Below are positions 51,957-61,460 of a stretch of DNA of 64,000 nt, in pieces. Each line of letters begins with the position of its first letter. Within the stretch, counting starts at the first letter, position 1. The DNA comes from GWE2-42-39 sp963668595 (lineage in GTDB: Bacteria > Bacteroidota > Bacteroidia > Bacteroidales > Prolixibacteraceae): positions 682,001-746,000 of the forward strand of contig OY764876.1 in assembly GCA_963668595.1 (NCBI GenBank), read 5' to 3'. A model generated the notes under the pieces. The model was not told the DNA's origin, searched no databases, and saw nothing but the letters and a program-made list of their open reading frames with translations. Position numbers and translations under genes: made by a program.

Positions 51957-54758
51957 TAATTTCTCGCGTAAAGCTTTTCCTGTGTAGGAATTTTCATGGT
52001 GAATAATATCTTCCGGAAGTCCTTCGAAAACGATGCTCCCGCCGTTTTTGCCTCCTTCTGGACCGATATCGATAATCCAGTCGGCACATTTAATTACTTC
52101 CAGATTGTGTTCGATAATCACAATGCTGTGGCCCCTGTCTAGCAGGGCATCAAATGAACCCAGTAGTTTTTTTATGTCGTGGAAATGAAGCCCCGTAGTT
52201 GGTTCGTCGAAAATAAAAAGCGATGGACTGTCTTTTTCTTTTGCCAGAAACGAGGCCAACTTAATACGCTGGCTTTCTCCGCCTGAGAGGGTGCTTGATG
52301 ATTGCCCTAATTTGACGTATCCCAAACCAACGTCTTGTAGTGGTTGTAGCTTTTTGGCGATTTTCTTCTCCGTAGAAGTTTTTCCTGTTGAGAAAAATTC
52401 AATCGATTCGTTTACAGTCATCTCCAGTATATCGTGGATGTTTTTGCCTTTGTAGGTAATTTCCAGAATCTCGTCTTTAAAGCGTTTGCCTTTGCAGCTT
52501 TCGCAAACCAAATGAATGTCGGCCATAAACTGCATCTCAACATTAATTTCACCTTCGCCCTGGCATTCTTCGCAGCGGCCCCCATCCACATTGAACGAAA
52601 AATGAGAGGCTGTGAACCCGTGGTATTGTGCTGATTTTTGTTCGGCAAATAATTTCCTGATTTCATCGTAGGCTTTCAGATAAGTAACCGGGTTCGAACG
52701 AGACGATTTTCCAATCGGATTCTGATCGACAAATTCTACGGAAGTAATCAGGCTAAAATCGCCTTTTAGTGCATCATGTTGTCCTGTTTTTTCGCTGAAT
52801 GCACCAAATAGCTTGGCAATAGCCGGATACAATATTTTGGTAACCAGCGACGATTTTCCCGATCCGGAAACACCGGTAACAACGCATAGCGCATTCATTG
52901 GAAACTTCACACTAACATTTTTCAGATTGTTTTCCCTTGCTCCGATTATTTCAATGTAGTTATTCCATTTCCGGCGGATTTTCGGAATTTCAATTTTTTC
53001 TCTTCCCGTGAGATATTTGGCCGTTAAACTTGTTTCTGATTTGGTGAGTTGTGCGTGATCGCCCTGAAAAACCAGTTCGCCACCTAAGCGGCCGGCATGT
53101 GGGCCAATGTCTATAATTTCATCGGCTGCACGAATAATTTCTTCATCGTGTTCAACTACTAAAACCGAGTTGCCAATTTGTTGTAATTTGCGTAAAACTT
53201 TTATCAGGCGCTCGGTATCTCGACTGTGCAGTCCAATACTTGGTTCGTCGAGTATATACATCGAACCGACTAAACTACTGCCCAGTGATGTTGCCAGATT
53301 AATACGCTGCGATTCGCCACCTGATAATGTTGAAGATAATCGGTTGAGCGTCAGATAACCCAAGCCTACATCGCATAAAAATTCGATTCGGTTATTTATT
53401 TCAATCAGAATTCGTTTGGCAATAACTGTTTCGTGTTCATTCAGCTGAATTTTTGCAAAGAAATCTTTTAGCTCACCTACCGGCATTAATACCAATTCCT
53501 GTATCGAAGCCTGGTTTATTTTTACATAACCGGCTTCTTTTTTTAGTCGGCTTCCGCGGCATTCGGGGCAGGTTGTTTTTCCCCGGTATCTCGAAAGCAT
53601 TACCCGATATTGAATTTTGTAAGTATTTTCTTCCAGCATCTTAAAGAAACTGTTCAGCCCTTCAAAATATTTGTTTCCGGTCCAAAGTAATTGCTTTTGT
53701 TCTTCGCTTAATTCATAATACGGTTTGTGTATCGGGAAGTTGAATTTTTCAGCATTGTAAATCAGTTGATCTTTCCATTCTCCCATTTTTTCACCTTTCC
53801 AGCAAGCTACTGCATCCTGGTAAATCGATAGAGATTTGTTCGGGACAACCAAATCTTCGTCGATGCCGATTACCTTGCCGTAACCTTCGCAGGCCGGGCA
53901 GGCTCCAAGAGGATTGTTGAAACTGAACATGTGCACCGAGGGCTCTTCAAATTCAATTCCATCCGCTTCAAATCGGTTCGAGAATAGCTCTTCAATAATT
54001 TGGTCGTCCTGAAAAATTTTAACCACGCATTCCCCGTGTCCTTCAAAAAAAGCAGTTTGTACCGAGTCGGCCATGCGGCTGATGGTATCTTCTTCCTGAT
54101 TTACACTGAGCCGGTCGATCACTAGCTTGCAGTTTTCTCCGTTGCACAGTTCGTTGGTTTTTTGAGCCAACACTTCATCAATTCTTTTTATTTCTGAATT
54201 AATCTCAATGCGGCTGAATCCTTGCTGCAATAGCAGTTCTGCTTCCTGTTCAAGGCTGCGTCCGCTTTTGGGATGCAGGGGCGAACCAATTAATATTCGC
54301 GTGCCTTCCGGAAAACTTTTCATGAAATTGACCACGTCAGTAACATGATGGCGTTTTACTTCCTTGCCCGAAATTGGAGAGATAGTTCGTCCGATGCGAG
54401 CAAAAAGCAACTTCATGTAATCGTAAATTTCGGTAGAAGTACCCACTGTTGAGCGAGGATTGCGCGTGTTTACTTTTTGCTCGATGGCAATCGCTGGCGG
54501 AATGCCTTTGATATAGTCAACTTCAGGTTTGTTGATTCGGCCTAAAAACTGGCGGGCGTATGACGATAAACTTTCTACATAGCGGCGTTGTCCTTCAGCA
54601 TAAAGCGTGTCGAATGCCAGCGATGATTTGCCCGAACCCGACAATCCGGTGATCACCACGAATTTATTTCGTTCAATATTCAGGTCAATATTTTTCAGGT
54701 TATGCACCCGTGCTCCTTTTATTTGTATGGTTTTTCCCTGATTTTTGGGGTTGTTCAT
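51951..54758 (-). CDS. uvrA: Excinuclease ABC subunit A (second paralogue)
   Basis: 935 residues from MNNPKNQGKTIQIKGARVHN; a 27-codon extension upstream is not homologous to UvrA. Both ABC modules are complete: Walker A GLSGSGKSS at 38-46, GVSGSGKSS, two LSGGESQR signatures. The C-terminal zinc module is intact (CEEC ... CESC). In the N-terminal zinc module the first Cys pair is absent (RFEADGIEFEEP replaces the usual CPxC), while CPAC is kept. That differs from the paralogue at 1718-4582, which keeps one Cys of the pair. Which copy is the main repair protein cannot be told. Confidence 0.93.
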   Translation of the reverse strand: MNNPKNQGKTIQIKGARVHNLKNIDLNIERNKFVVITGLSGSGKSSLAFDTLYAEGQRRYVESLSSYARQFLGRINKPEVDYIKGIPPAIAIEQKVNTRNPRSTVGTSTEIYDYMKLLFARIGRTISPISGKEVKRHHVTDVVNFMKSFPEGTRILIGSPLHPKSGRSLEQEAELLLQQGFSRIEINSEIKRIDEVLAQKTNELCNGENCKLVIDRLSVNQEEDTISRMADSVQTAFFEGHGECVVKIFQDDQIIEELFSNRFEADGIEFEEPSVHMFSFNNPLGACPACEGYGKVIGIDEDLVVPNKSLSIYQDAVACWKGEKMGEWKDQLIYNAEKFNFPIHKPYYELSEEQKQLLWTGNKYFEGLNSFFKMLEENTYKIQYRVMLSRYRGKTTCPECRGSRLKKEAGYVKINQASIQELVLMPVGELKDFFAKIQLNEHETVIAKRILIEINNRIEFLCDVGLGYLTLNRLSSTLSGGESQRINLATSLGSSLVGSMYILDEPSIGLHSRDTERLIKVLRKLQQIGNSVLVVEHDEEIIRAADEIIDIGPHAGRLGGELVFQGDHAQLTKSETSLTAKYLTGREKIEIPKIRRKWNNYIEIIGARENNLKNVSVKFPMNALCVVTGVSGSGKSSLVTKILYPAIAKLFGAFSEKTGQHDALKGDFSLITSVEFVDQNPIGKSSRSNPVTYLKAYDEIRKLFAEQKSAQYHGFTASHFSFNVDGGRCEECQGEGEINVEMQFMADIHLVCESCKGKRFKDEILEITYKGKNIHDILEMTVNESIEFFSTGKTSTEKKIAKKLQPLQDVGLGYVKLGQSSSTLSGGESQRIKLASFLAKEKDSPSLFIFDEPTTGLHFHDIKKLLGSFDALLDRGHSIVIIEHNLEVIKCADWIIDIGPEGGKNGGSIVFEGLPEDIIHHENSYTGKALREKLV

Positions 54759-54827
54759 ATCTTTGTTCGTAGATTTGTTCAAAACAGTATTGTTTTTTTC
54801 AAAAAAATGGTTCACTTTTACAGCACG

Positions 54828-54835
54828 CAAAATTA
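54828..54835 (-). promoter_or_regulatory. -7 element of the second uvrA promoter
   Basis: Minus-strand TAATTTTG is an exact TAnnTTTG match, about 70 nt upstream of the chosen start codon. This also supports the shorter start. Confidence 0.4.
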
Positions 54836-54863
54836 ACAAATTGTTTAACGTTTACTAAAATCA

Positions 54864-54891
54864 TTTGCCTATTGACAGAACTCTACCTTTT
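54864..54891 (+). promoter_or_regulatory. Candidate promoter of the ECF sigma factor gene
   Basis: TTTG (54864-54867), a 16-nt spacer and TACCTTTT (54884-54891), which differs from TAnnTTTG only at the last base. The start codon at 54919 lies 28 nt downstream. Confidence 0.4.
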
Positions 54892-54918
54892 ATTTGATTG
54901 AAAATAAAGAAAAGAGTC

Positions 54919-55512
54919 ATGTTCAGAACTGAAACGCTGAGCGATAATTCGCTCGTAAAACAATTTGTTGATGGTGACCAATCAGCCATTGAGTTACTAA
55001 TCAATCGTCATAAAAACAGAGTTTACACCTACATTGTTTTGGTGGTGAAGAATCAGCATTTGGCTGAGGATATTTTCCAGGACACGTTTATTAAAGTGAT
55101 TCGTTCGCTGAAGACGGGACGATATACCGAGGATGGGAAATTCATTTCCTGGGTGTTGCGTATTGCTCACAACCTGATTATCGATCATTTTCGTCGCGAA
55201 AAGCTGTTGAACACTACATCGAACGATGATTTTGGAATGGATATTCTCAATTCGTCGAAATTTGCTGATGATACTATTGAAGATCAGTTGGTGTATGATC
55301 AAATTACCAGCGATCTGCGTGATTTGATAGAAGAACTTCCGGACGATCAGCGAGAAGTAGTGGTAATGCGCCATTATTTGGGCCTTAGTTTTAAGGAAAT
55401 AGCTGATCAAACAGGAGTTAGTATTAATACAGCTTTGGGGCGGATGCGTTATGCGCTCATTAATTTGCGCAAGTTGATAGATAAGAAAAAACTTATTTTG
55501 ACAAAAAATTAA
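54919..55512 (+). CDS. ECF-family RNA polymerase sigma factor
   Basis: 197 residues from the ATG at MFRTETLSDNSLVKQF; a TTG seven codons earlier is less likely. Region 2 (YIVLVVKNQHLAEDIFQDTF, then WVLRIAHNLIIDHFRRE) and region 4 (LPDDQREVVVMRHYLGLSFK, then EIADQTGVSINTALGRMRYA) are both clear. It is divergent from the second uvrA and followed by a short acidic-type gene, an arrangement I recall as conserved in Bacteroidales. No anti-sigma gene with membrane helix adjoins it, so control may be transcriptional or through the small neighbour. Confidence 0.9.
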   Translation: MFRTETLSDNSLVKQFVDGDQSAIELLINRHKNRVYTYIVLVVKNQHLAEDIFQDTFIKVIRSLKTGRYTEDGKFISWVLRIAHNLIIDHFRREKLLNTTSNDDFGMDILNSSKFADDTIEDQLVYDQITSDLRDLIEELPDDQREVVVMRHYLGLSFKEIADQTGVSINTALGRMRYALINLRKLIDKKKLILTKN

Positions 55513-55572
55513 TGATAGTGCAATAATATTTATCGGAAGGCGTTTTCTGTATAAACAAATAAATTCGGGAAA

Positions 55573-55791
55573 ATGCCTATGAGGAAAATTTCTACATTGC
55601 ACTACATCATTAAAACCTATCAGCAAAATGAGAAGAAAGAAGAATTTCTTCCGGCGGATATTTTTGAGAGTTTTGATGACGATGTTTTTGAGCCTGCGCC
55701 ACAATGCGTCAATGCAATTCTTAATTTCGCCCGATCGTATCAGGTGATGGATTCAGCTCAGGCCGGATCAATAGAATTGAATCTGAACTAG
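55573..55791 (+). CDS. Small conserved protein downstream of the sigma factor
   Basis: 72 residues (second Met at codon 3 is an alternative). Acidic central stretch (DIFESFDDDVFEPAPQCVNA) and C-terminal RSYQVMDSAQAGSIELNLN. No signal peptide or membrane helix. It follows the sigma gene by 60 nt and is followed by a terminator, suggesting a two-gene unit. A regulatory role towards the sigma factor is possible but only from position. Confidence 0.65.
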   Translation: MPMRKISTLHYIIKTYQQNEKKEEFLPADIFESFDDDVFEPAPQCVNAILNFARSYQVMDSAQAGSIELNLN

Positions 55792-55814
55792 TAAAATTTT
55801 GAATTAAATAGAAG

Positions 55815-55843
55815 AAGCATCTTGACAAAGGTGCTTTTTTTAT
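55815..55843 (+). terminator. Intrinsic terminator of the sigma factor unit
   Basis: A 9-bp stem with one G-T pair (55815-55823 with 55828-55836), four-base loop, and T-run. Confidence 0.8.
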
Positions 55844-56889
55844 AGCCATTTTTTTCGTTTGAAATAAAACAGCATTCCAATAAAAACCAATAGCATGATC
55901 GTCAGAATGATGTAATATCCATAGTGCCACTCCAGTTCCGGCATGTGCTTGAAATTCATTCCATACACTCCGGCCAGAAAAGTGAGTGGGATGAAAATAA
56001 CCGAAACAATGGTTAAAAGCTGAATTACCTTGTTCATATTCAAGCTAACCCGCGAAATGTAAAAATCTTTCAGGCTTGATGTGATTTCAATATTTGCGCG
56101 AATCGAATCGAGCAGTGATAGCAGATGGTCGTACAAGTCGCGGAAATAGGTGTGCGATGTGTTGACGATAATTCCTTCATTCAGTGTAATCAGTTGGTTG
56201 ACTACTTCGCGAAGCGGGGAAACCAGTCGTTCAATTTCAACTAATTGTTTGCGCAATTGCTGTATTTCAATTAGTAGTGATTCGGATGGGTTATTGAGAA
56301 TTTTCTCATCGTAAATTTCCAGCTCTTCCGAAATTGTGTCAATGTATTCGCTGTATTGATCGACGGCCATATCAAGGAATGCATGGAGCAGGTAGTCAAT
56401 GCTTCGCTGTCTGATTTTTCCGACCTTTTTAGAGAGTCGTTCTTCTACAATACGGAAGATCCAGTGATCTTCTTCAGAAAAGGATATTAGCAGCGTCGAG
56501 GTTATTACGAAACTAACTTGTCGGAATTCGGGTTTCCCTTCGGTCGGATGTAGTACTTTCATACTGATGAAGAGGGCTTTGTTGTATTCCGAGAAAGTGG
56601 GCCGCTGATTGGTATTTAAAATGTCTTCGAGTAGCAGGTGGCTCAAATCGAGTTGTTTCCCGATTGTTTCAATTATTGATGGATCGGCCAATCCGGTAAC
56701 TTTTACCCAGTTCATTTGGCCATTTTTTGTCTCGGCAACTTCTTTTACATTGCCTGTGCGTTTCGAGTATTGTTCGGCATGGTAACTAATGAATTCAATT
56801 TGAGTGGGTACTTCCCGTAAAAAGCCCGTGTAAATAAGCGATCCGGGAGGAAGACCTGTCTTTTTTGTGCGTTTCATTTTGTTGTGCAT
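55840..56889 (-). CDS. corA: CorA-family magnesium/cobalt transporter
   Basis: 349 residues (alternative Met at codon 5). A long cytosolic alpha/beta N-domain is followed by two C-terminal membrane helices with the selectivity signature GMN in VYGMNFKHMPE. The end YFKRKKWL is typical of the family. Forms a pentameric channel for Mg2+ (also Co2+ or Ni2+). It overlaps the edge of the terminator of the convergent sigma unit. Monocistronic in appearance. Confidence 0.95.
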   Translation of the reverse strand: MHNKMKRTKKTGLPPGSLIYTGFLREVPTQIEFISYHAEQYSKRTGNVKEVAETKNGQMNWVKVTGLADPSIIETIGKQLDLSHLLLEDILNTNQRPTFSEYNKALFISMKVLHPTEGKPEFRQVSFVITSTLLISFSEEDHWIFRIVEERLSKKVGKIRQRSIDYLLHAFLDMAVDQYSEYIDTISEELEIYDEKILNNPSESLLIEIQQLRKQLVEIERLVSPLREVVNQLITLNEGIIVNTSHTYFRDLYDHLLSLLDSIRANIEITSSLKDFYISRVSLNMNKVIQLLTIVSVIFIPLTFLAGVYGMNFKHMPELEWHYGYYIILTIMLLVFIGMLFYFKRKKWL

Positions 56890-56930
56890 AGCCGATCTTT
56901 TTCTTTTAAAGATAGAGAAAAGTTATTGTA

Positions 56931-57503
56931 TTACTGAAGTTTCTTCATCAACCAGGCCATGTTTTCGCCTAGTGCTCGCATGGTTTGTATGCCTTCTTCG
57001 TCGTTAATTACGTCTCCCTTGTTTTTTCCATAGGCCAGATTCCAGTAACTTGATCCGGGAATGATCATTTGGTTGATCAGAAAGAAATTATTGAGCGATT
57101 CGAAGGCATGCATTGATCCTCCGCGGCGGGCAACAATTACGGCAGCTCCGATTTTTCGTTTTAACTGGTGGTTGTTTCCTCTGGTGACATACCCGGCAAC
57201 GTCAATCAATGCTTTCATTTCGGTGGTGATGTCTGCAAAATAAACAGGCGAGCCGAGAATAATTGCATCGGCGACTACCATCTTTTCGATTAGCTGATTG
57301 ATTGCATCATTTTTTATGTGGCAGCGACCATCTTGTATTTCGCGGCACTTGCCACAGGCAGTACATCCGTGAACCAGTTTTCCGCCTATTTGTACCAGTT
57401 CGGTTTCAATACCTTCTTTTTCCAATTCTGAAAATACTGTTTGAATTAAAATTTCGGTGTTGCCTCCTTTGCGCGGACTTCCGCTGATGCCAAGAACTTT
57501 CAT
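56931..57503 (-). CDS. Iron-sulfur flavoprotein / NADPH-dependent FMN reductase family
   Basis: 190 residues. The flavodoxin-like FMN-binding loop GISGSPRKGGNTEIL is at the N-terminus. A Cys cluster CTACGKC then C (HGCTACGKCREIQDGRCHI) resembles the compact motif that binds a [4Fe-4S] centre in Isf proteins. The FMN-contact motif GSPVYFADITTEMKALID is also present. Expected to be a cytosolic electron carrier or quinone/metal reductase. It is separated from the DUF4159 gene by 16 nt on the same strand. Confidence 0.85.
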   Translation of the reverse strand: MKVLGISGSPRKGGNTEILIQTVFSELEKEGIETELVQIGGKLVHGCTACGKCREIQDGRCHIKNDAINQLIEKMVVADAIILGSPVYFADITTEMKALIDVAGYVTRGNNHQLKRKIGAAVIVARRGGSMHAFESLNNFFLINQMIIPGSSYWNLAYGKNKGDVINDEEGIQTMRALGENMAWLMKKLQ

Positions 57504-57519
57504 AATTCGTTAATGATGA

Positions 57520-58185
57520 TTATTGATTGAATACAAATGAAATCAGATTTGCGCCCATTTGCAGTGCTTTTTGTCTCACTTCCTCCGGGTCGTTGTGAAC
57601 ACTTCGGTCTTCCCATCCGTCGCTGATGTCTGATTCGTATGAATAGAAACAAACCAATCGGTCTTTCCATATTAATCCGAATCCTTGCGGTGGTTTATTG
57701 TCGTGCTCATGTATTTTGGGCAAACCTTTGTCGAACTTGTATTTTTGATGGTAGATGGGGTGCGAGTAGGGAAGCTCAATAAAATCGAGTTCAGGAAAAA
57801 CTTTTTTCATTTCTCGGCGGATGTACGAGTCCAGGCCGTAGTTGTCGTCGATGTGCAAAAATCCTCCTGCTTCAAGGTAGTTGCGCAAATTGGCAACATC
57901 GGTGGCTGAGAAAATCACGTTGCCGTGTCCGGTGAGGTGTACAAACGGATAATTGAAAATTTCGCCACTTCCGGCTTCTACCGTGGCCGGTTCTGGGTGA
58001 ATGCTGGTTTTTAATTCCTGATTGCAAAATGAAATAAGATTAGGTAGAGCTGTTGGGTCGCCATACCAGTCGCCTCCTCCGTTGTATTTGAGCAGGGCAA
58101 TTTTTACCGTTGTATTTTGACCGAAGGAAAGTCCGGAGCTCAGGAGAAGCAAAAAAATGAAGAAAAGTTTGTGACACCGACTCAT
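57520..58185 (-). CDS. DUF4159 domain secreted protein
   Basis: 221 residues with a signal peptide (LFFIFLLLLSSGLSFGQ). The DUF4159 domain is recognisable by LKYNGGGDWYGDPTALPNLI, HLTGHGNVIFSATDVANLRN, the GGFLHIDDNYG motif with Asp pair, and FSYESDISDGWED. The fold resembles class I glutamine amidotransferase-like proteins, but no catalytic Cys is evident. Function unknown. It is transcribed just before the flavoprotein gene, possibly together. Confidence 0.85.
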   Translation of the reverse strand: MSRCHKLFFIFLLLLSSGLSFGQNTTVKIALLKYNGGGDWYGDPTALPNLISFCNQELKTSIHPEPATVEAGSGEIFNYPFVHLTGHGNVIFSATDVANLRNYLEAGGFLHIDDNYGLDSYIRREMKKVFPELDFIELPYSHPIYHQKYKFDKGLPKIHEHDNKPPQGFGLIWKDRLVCFYSYESDISDGWEDRSVHNDPEEVRQKALQMGANLISFVFNQ

Positions 58186-58267
58186 TTGTGAATTTTTTTC
58201 AAAGATAGCTGAATTTGCAAAAAGGCAGAAGCGAAACTTGTATTGTGTCGATTTGTTGTTTTGTTAG

Positions 58268-58300
58268 GTTGATTTAGTGTACTAATTTTCCTTAATTTTG
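58268..58300 (+). promoter_or_regulatory. Candidate promoter of the PAS/LuxR regulator
   Basis: GTTG (58268-58271), a 21-nt spacer, and TAATTTTG (58293-58300), an exact TAnnTTTG match. Transcription near 58306 supports the ATG at 58319 and excludes the TTG at 58298. Confidence 0.5.
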
Positions 58301-58318
58301 AATTTTAAAGGATATTTT

Positions 58319-59269
58319 ATGAATCTTCAGAATGAAAATGTTAGGTTGAATGCTCAGTTGGCGGAACTTGACAGAGCCTATGCCGAATTAAAGGAGAATA
58401 GAGATTATTATCGGATGATTGCTGATTTTAGTCACGACTGGCAATTGTGGATTTCTTCGGATTTTAAATTGAAATATTGCTCTCCTTCGTGTCTCGATTT
58501 GACTGGTTTTACGGCAGACGAAATTGAGAAGTCGAATGATTTTATTTCTCTACTTGTTTACCCCGCAGATATGTCGTCTCTTCGACAGTATTTGGAAGAA
58601 GTAGTGAATTTTTCAACAATCCGAAAGTCGTTTCGTTTTAGAGTTCTGACCCGTACCAAACAAATTCGGGGTTGCGAAATTCTTGTGAATTCAGTGTTCG
58701 ATTCGTATGGAAAATACTTGGGCGTGAGGGCTTCTGTGCATGATATTACGAATCTGAATATGGCTTTGGTGCAAATTCACGAATTGTCGCAAGGCAAGGA
58801 GTTTGAGGTAAAAGCAAAGCAAAAATATAAAAGTGATTTGGAATCGAAAGATCGGGAAATGGTGCTTTCGCTGATGCTGCTTGCACAGAAAAATGAACTG
58901 ATAGGTTTTCTGAAAAAGAAACTTCAATACCTGAAGCAACAGGTTTTGCCCGCCAAATACGAATCCATTGACGAGATGATCCGGGTAATTCAATCGAGTG
59001 TCGTGGTTTCTTCGGATTGGGATGCGTTTAAGTTGCATTTCGATAAAATACATCCTGGGTTTCTGGAACGTTTGTCGTTGCAATTTCCTTTACTTACGGC
59101 GAAAGAGAAACGATTGTGTACGTATTTGCGGATGAATCTGACTTCAAAAGAAATTGCCGGTTTAGCGAATATTACTGTCGAAAGTGCTGAGATTGCGCGC
59201 ATTCGTTTGCGGAAAAAACTCAGTTTAGTGCGCAATCAGCAATTGCATTCTTTTTTACAGCAGATATGA
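58319..59269 (+). CDS. PAS-domain transcriptional regulator with LuxR-like HTH
   Basis: 316 residues. A short coiled coil (1-30) leads into a PAS domain (about 33-155; RMIADFSHDWQLWISSDFKL, YCSPSCLDLTGFTADEIEKS, VHDITNL). A coiled-coil helix region (about 165-225) follows, then a C-terminal helix-turn-helix (LTAKEKRLCTYLRMNLTSKE, then IAGLANITVESAEIARIRLR). It is a one-component sensor or a receiver-less response regulator. No sensor kinase adjoins it. Signal and targets unknown. Confidence 0.85.
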   Translation: MNLQNENVRLNAQLAELDRAYAELKENRDYYRMIADFSHDWQLWISSDFKLKYCSPSCLDLTGFTADEIEKSNDFISLLVYPADMSSLRQYLEEVVNFSTIRKSFRFRVLTRTKQIRGCEILVNSVFDSYGKYLGVRASVHDITNLNMALVQIHELSQGKEFEVKAKQKYKSDLESKDREMVLSLMLLAQKNELIGFLKKKLQYLKQQVLPAKYESIDEMIRVIQSSVVVSSDWDAFKLHFDKIHPGFLERLSLQFPLLTAKEKRLCTYLRMNLTSKEIAGLANITVESAEIARIRLRKKLSLVRNQQLHSFLQQI

Positions 59270-59426
59270 TTAGGGAATAATTAAATCGTTTAATTTTTAT
59301 TTTCAGATGATAGGTTATTGTTAGGGCGGTGTTCTTTTGTTTTGTTTTTTTAAGGGATATTTTTGGAGGGTGATATTGACTGATTAGAAATGTCATTTTA
59401 TTTTATCATCCATTCAATAAAGAAAA

Positions 59427-61460
59427 ATGCAATTTGAAGAGATTATTCCTGAAGGACGAACACTGACTGCCGAGGAAATTGGTCAGTTGATTTTACAAGG
59501 ATGCAGTGCCGACAACTGGAACCGTATTGTTGTTGCCGAACGGTTTGTTCCGGAGAACATCCGGAATGTGCGGTTTAGCGGAATAAATTACCTTGGACTT
59601 TTTGATGAAGAGATAAGCTTGTTTGGGGGAATTACCTTCAAACGGGGGATTTATAATGCATGGTTGCATAATTGTATTGTTGAAGACAATGTGCTGATTC
59701 ATAATGTACGTAGCTATATTGCCAATTACCGGATTGGGCGTCGGGCAAAGATTCATAATATTACTACGCTGGCAGTTGATGGTGAGTCGTGTTTCGGAAA
59801 CGGAGTGATGGTGCAAACCATTAATGAATCGGGAGGCAGGGAAGTGCCGATCTGCGATTTTCTTTCGGCTCATGTGGCTTACATGATTGCACTTTACCGG
59901 CATCGATCGGTATTGGTGAGCAGGCTGATGGAAATGATTGCCGATTATTCAGCAAAAATTAAAAGTGATTTTGGAATTATTGGCGAAGGGGCAAAAATAA
60001 TCAACTGCGATACTATTAAAAATGTGAAAATTGGCCCGGCAGCAGTAATTGAAGGCGCCCGAAAACTGCAAAACGGAAGTGTAAATAGCTCGGTTGAAGA
60101 CCCAGTGGTGATTGGCGACGATGTAATTATGGAGGATTTTATCGTGTGTTCGGGTTCCCGGGTTACCGATGCAACGCTGATTTCCAAATGTTTCATCGGG
60201 CAGGGCTGTATTCTTGATAAACATTATTCTGCGGTTGAGTCACTGTTTTTTGCAAATTGTCAGGGATTTCATGGTGAGGCTTGCTCTATTTTTGCGGGAC
60301 CTTACACGGTAACTCACCATAAATCAACCTTGCTGATTGCCGGAATGTTTTCATTTATGAATGCAGGAAGCGGATCGAATCAGAGTAACCATCTGTATAA
60401 AATTGGTCCGGTTCATCAGGGGGTGCTTGAGCGCGGATCAAAAACCACCAGCGACTCATATATTCTTTGGCCATCGCATATTGGGGCTTTTTCGTTGGTG
60501 ATGGGGCGCCATTACAAGCATTCCGATACTTCCGATTTTCCGTTTTCATATCTGATTGAGCACAACGATGAGACGGTTCTGGTACCTGCCATCAATTTAA
60601 AAAGTATTGGAATTATCAGAGATAGCCAGAAATGGCCCAAACGCGATCGACGTAAGGATTTTCGTTTGCTGGATTATATCAATTATAATTTACTGAGTCC
60701 TTACACCGTGCAGAAAATGCTGAATGGATATCGCATTTTGCAGGATTTGCTGGCTAATGCTGAATGGACGAATGGAATTTGCTTTTACAAGGACATGCAG
60801 CTTTTGAAACATTCGGCAGAACGGGGATTGCATTTCTATGAGATGGCTATCTGGAAATTTCTTGGTAATTCAATTATTACTCGTTTGAGCGGGAAAAGAA
60901 TAAAGTCAGTCTCGGACATTGCTGCCTATTTGAAGCCGGAAACACAAGTGGGAAAAGGGGAGTGGATTGATCTTTCCGGATTGATTTGTCCGGCCGAGGC
61001 ATTGGAAAAACTTCTGGAGTCGATTGAAACGAAAACAACACGAACGCTGGAAGAAATCGATTCGGTGTTGCGGTCTTTCCATAGTAATTATTACAATTTC
61101 GAGTGGACCTGGGCATACCGCGTTTTCGAAGAGATGGTGGGTAAACCGCTTGCAGAATTCAGTATAAACGATCTGGTTCACGTAGTTCGAAAATGGAAAG
61201 AAAGCGTGCTGGAAATAGACAATAATTTGTATGCCGATGCCATGAAAGAATTTTCGGATTCGAAGATGACAGGCTTTGGTATAGATGGAATTGAAGCTGA
61301 TAAAGTGCTCGATTTTGAGGTGGTTCGCGGAGATTTCAGCAATAATGATATTGTGGCGGCAATTAAAGAACACATGCGGGTAAAAACTGCCTTGGGCGAT
61401 GGTATTATTGAAAAACTGGAGGCTTTGTCTTCTGAAAAACGAAATGTATGTGTGGAATAA
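59427..61460 (+). CDS. DUF4954 family protein with left-handed beta-helix
   Basis: 677 residues. Hexapeptide-repeat-like turns (IVEDNVLIHNVRSYIANYRI, GEGAKIINCDTIKNVKIGPA, VVIGDDVIMEDFIVCSGSRV) predict a left-handed parallel beta-helix. The core motif SNHLYKIGPVHQGVLERGSK, then LWPSHIGAFSLVMGRHYKH, is that of the DUF4954 family, common in Bacteroidota and spirochaetes. A sugar-nucleotide or acyl-transfer role is plausible but unproven. The stop overlaps glmS by 13 nt, so the two are coupled. Confidence 0.85.
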   Translation: MQFEEIIPEGRTLTAEEIGQLILQGCSADNWNRIVVAERFVPENIRNVRFSGINYLGLFDEEISLFGGITFKRGIYNAWLHNCIVEDNVLIHNVRSYIANYRIGRRAKIHNITTLAVDGESCFGNGVMVQTINESGGREVPICDFLSAHVAYMIALYRHRSVLVSRLMEMIADYSAKIKSDFGIIGEGAKIINCDTIKNVKIGPAAVIEGARKLQNGSVNSSVEDPVVIGDDVIMEDFIVCSGSRVTDATLISKCFIGQGCILDKHYSAVESLFFANCQGFHGEACSIFAGPYTVTHHKSTLLIAGMFSFMNAGSGSNQSNHLYKIGPVHQGVLERGSKTTSDSYILWPSHIGAFSLVMGRHYKHSDTSDFPFSYLIEHNDETVLVPAINLKSIGIIRDSQKWPKRDRRKDFRLLDYINYNLLSPYTVQKMLNGYRILQDLLANAEWTNGICFYKDMQLLKHSAERGLHFYEMAIWKFLGNSIITRLSGKRIKSVSDIAAYLKPETQVGKGEWIDLSGLICPAEALEKLLESIETKTTRTLEEIDSVLRSFHSNYYNFEWTWAYRVFEEMVGKPLAEFSINDLVHVVRKWKESVLEIDNNLYADAMKEFSDSKMTGFGIDGIEADKVLDFEVVRGDFSNNDIVAAIKEHMRVKTALGDGIIEKLEALSSEKRNVCVE

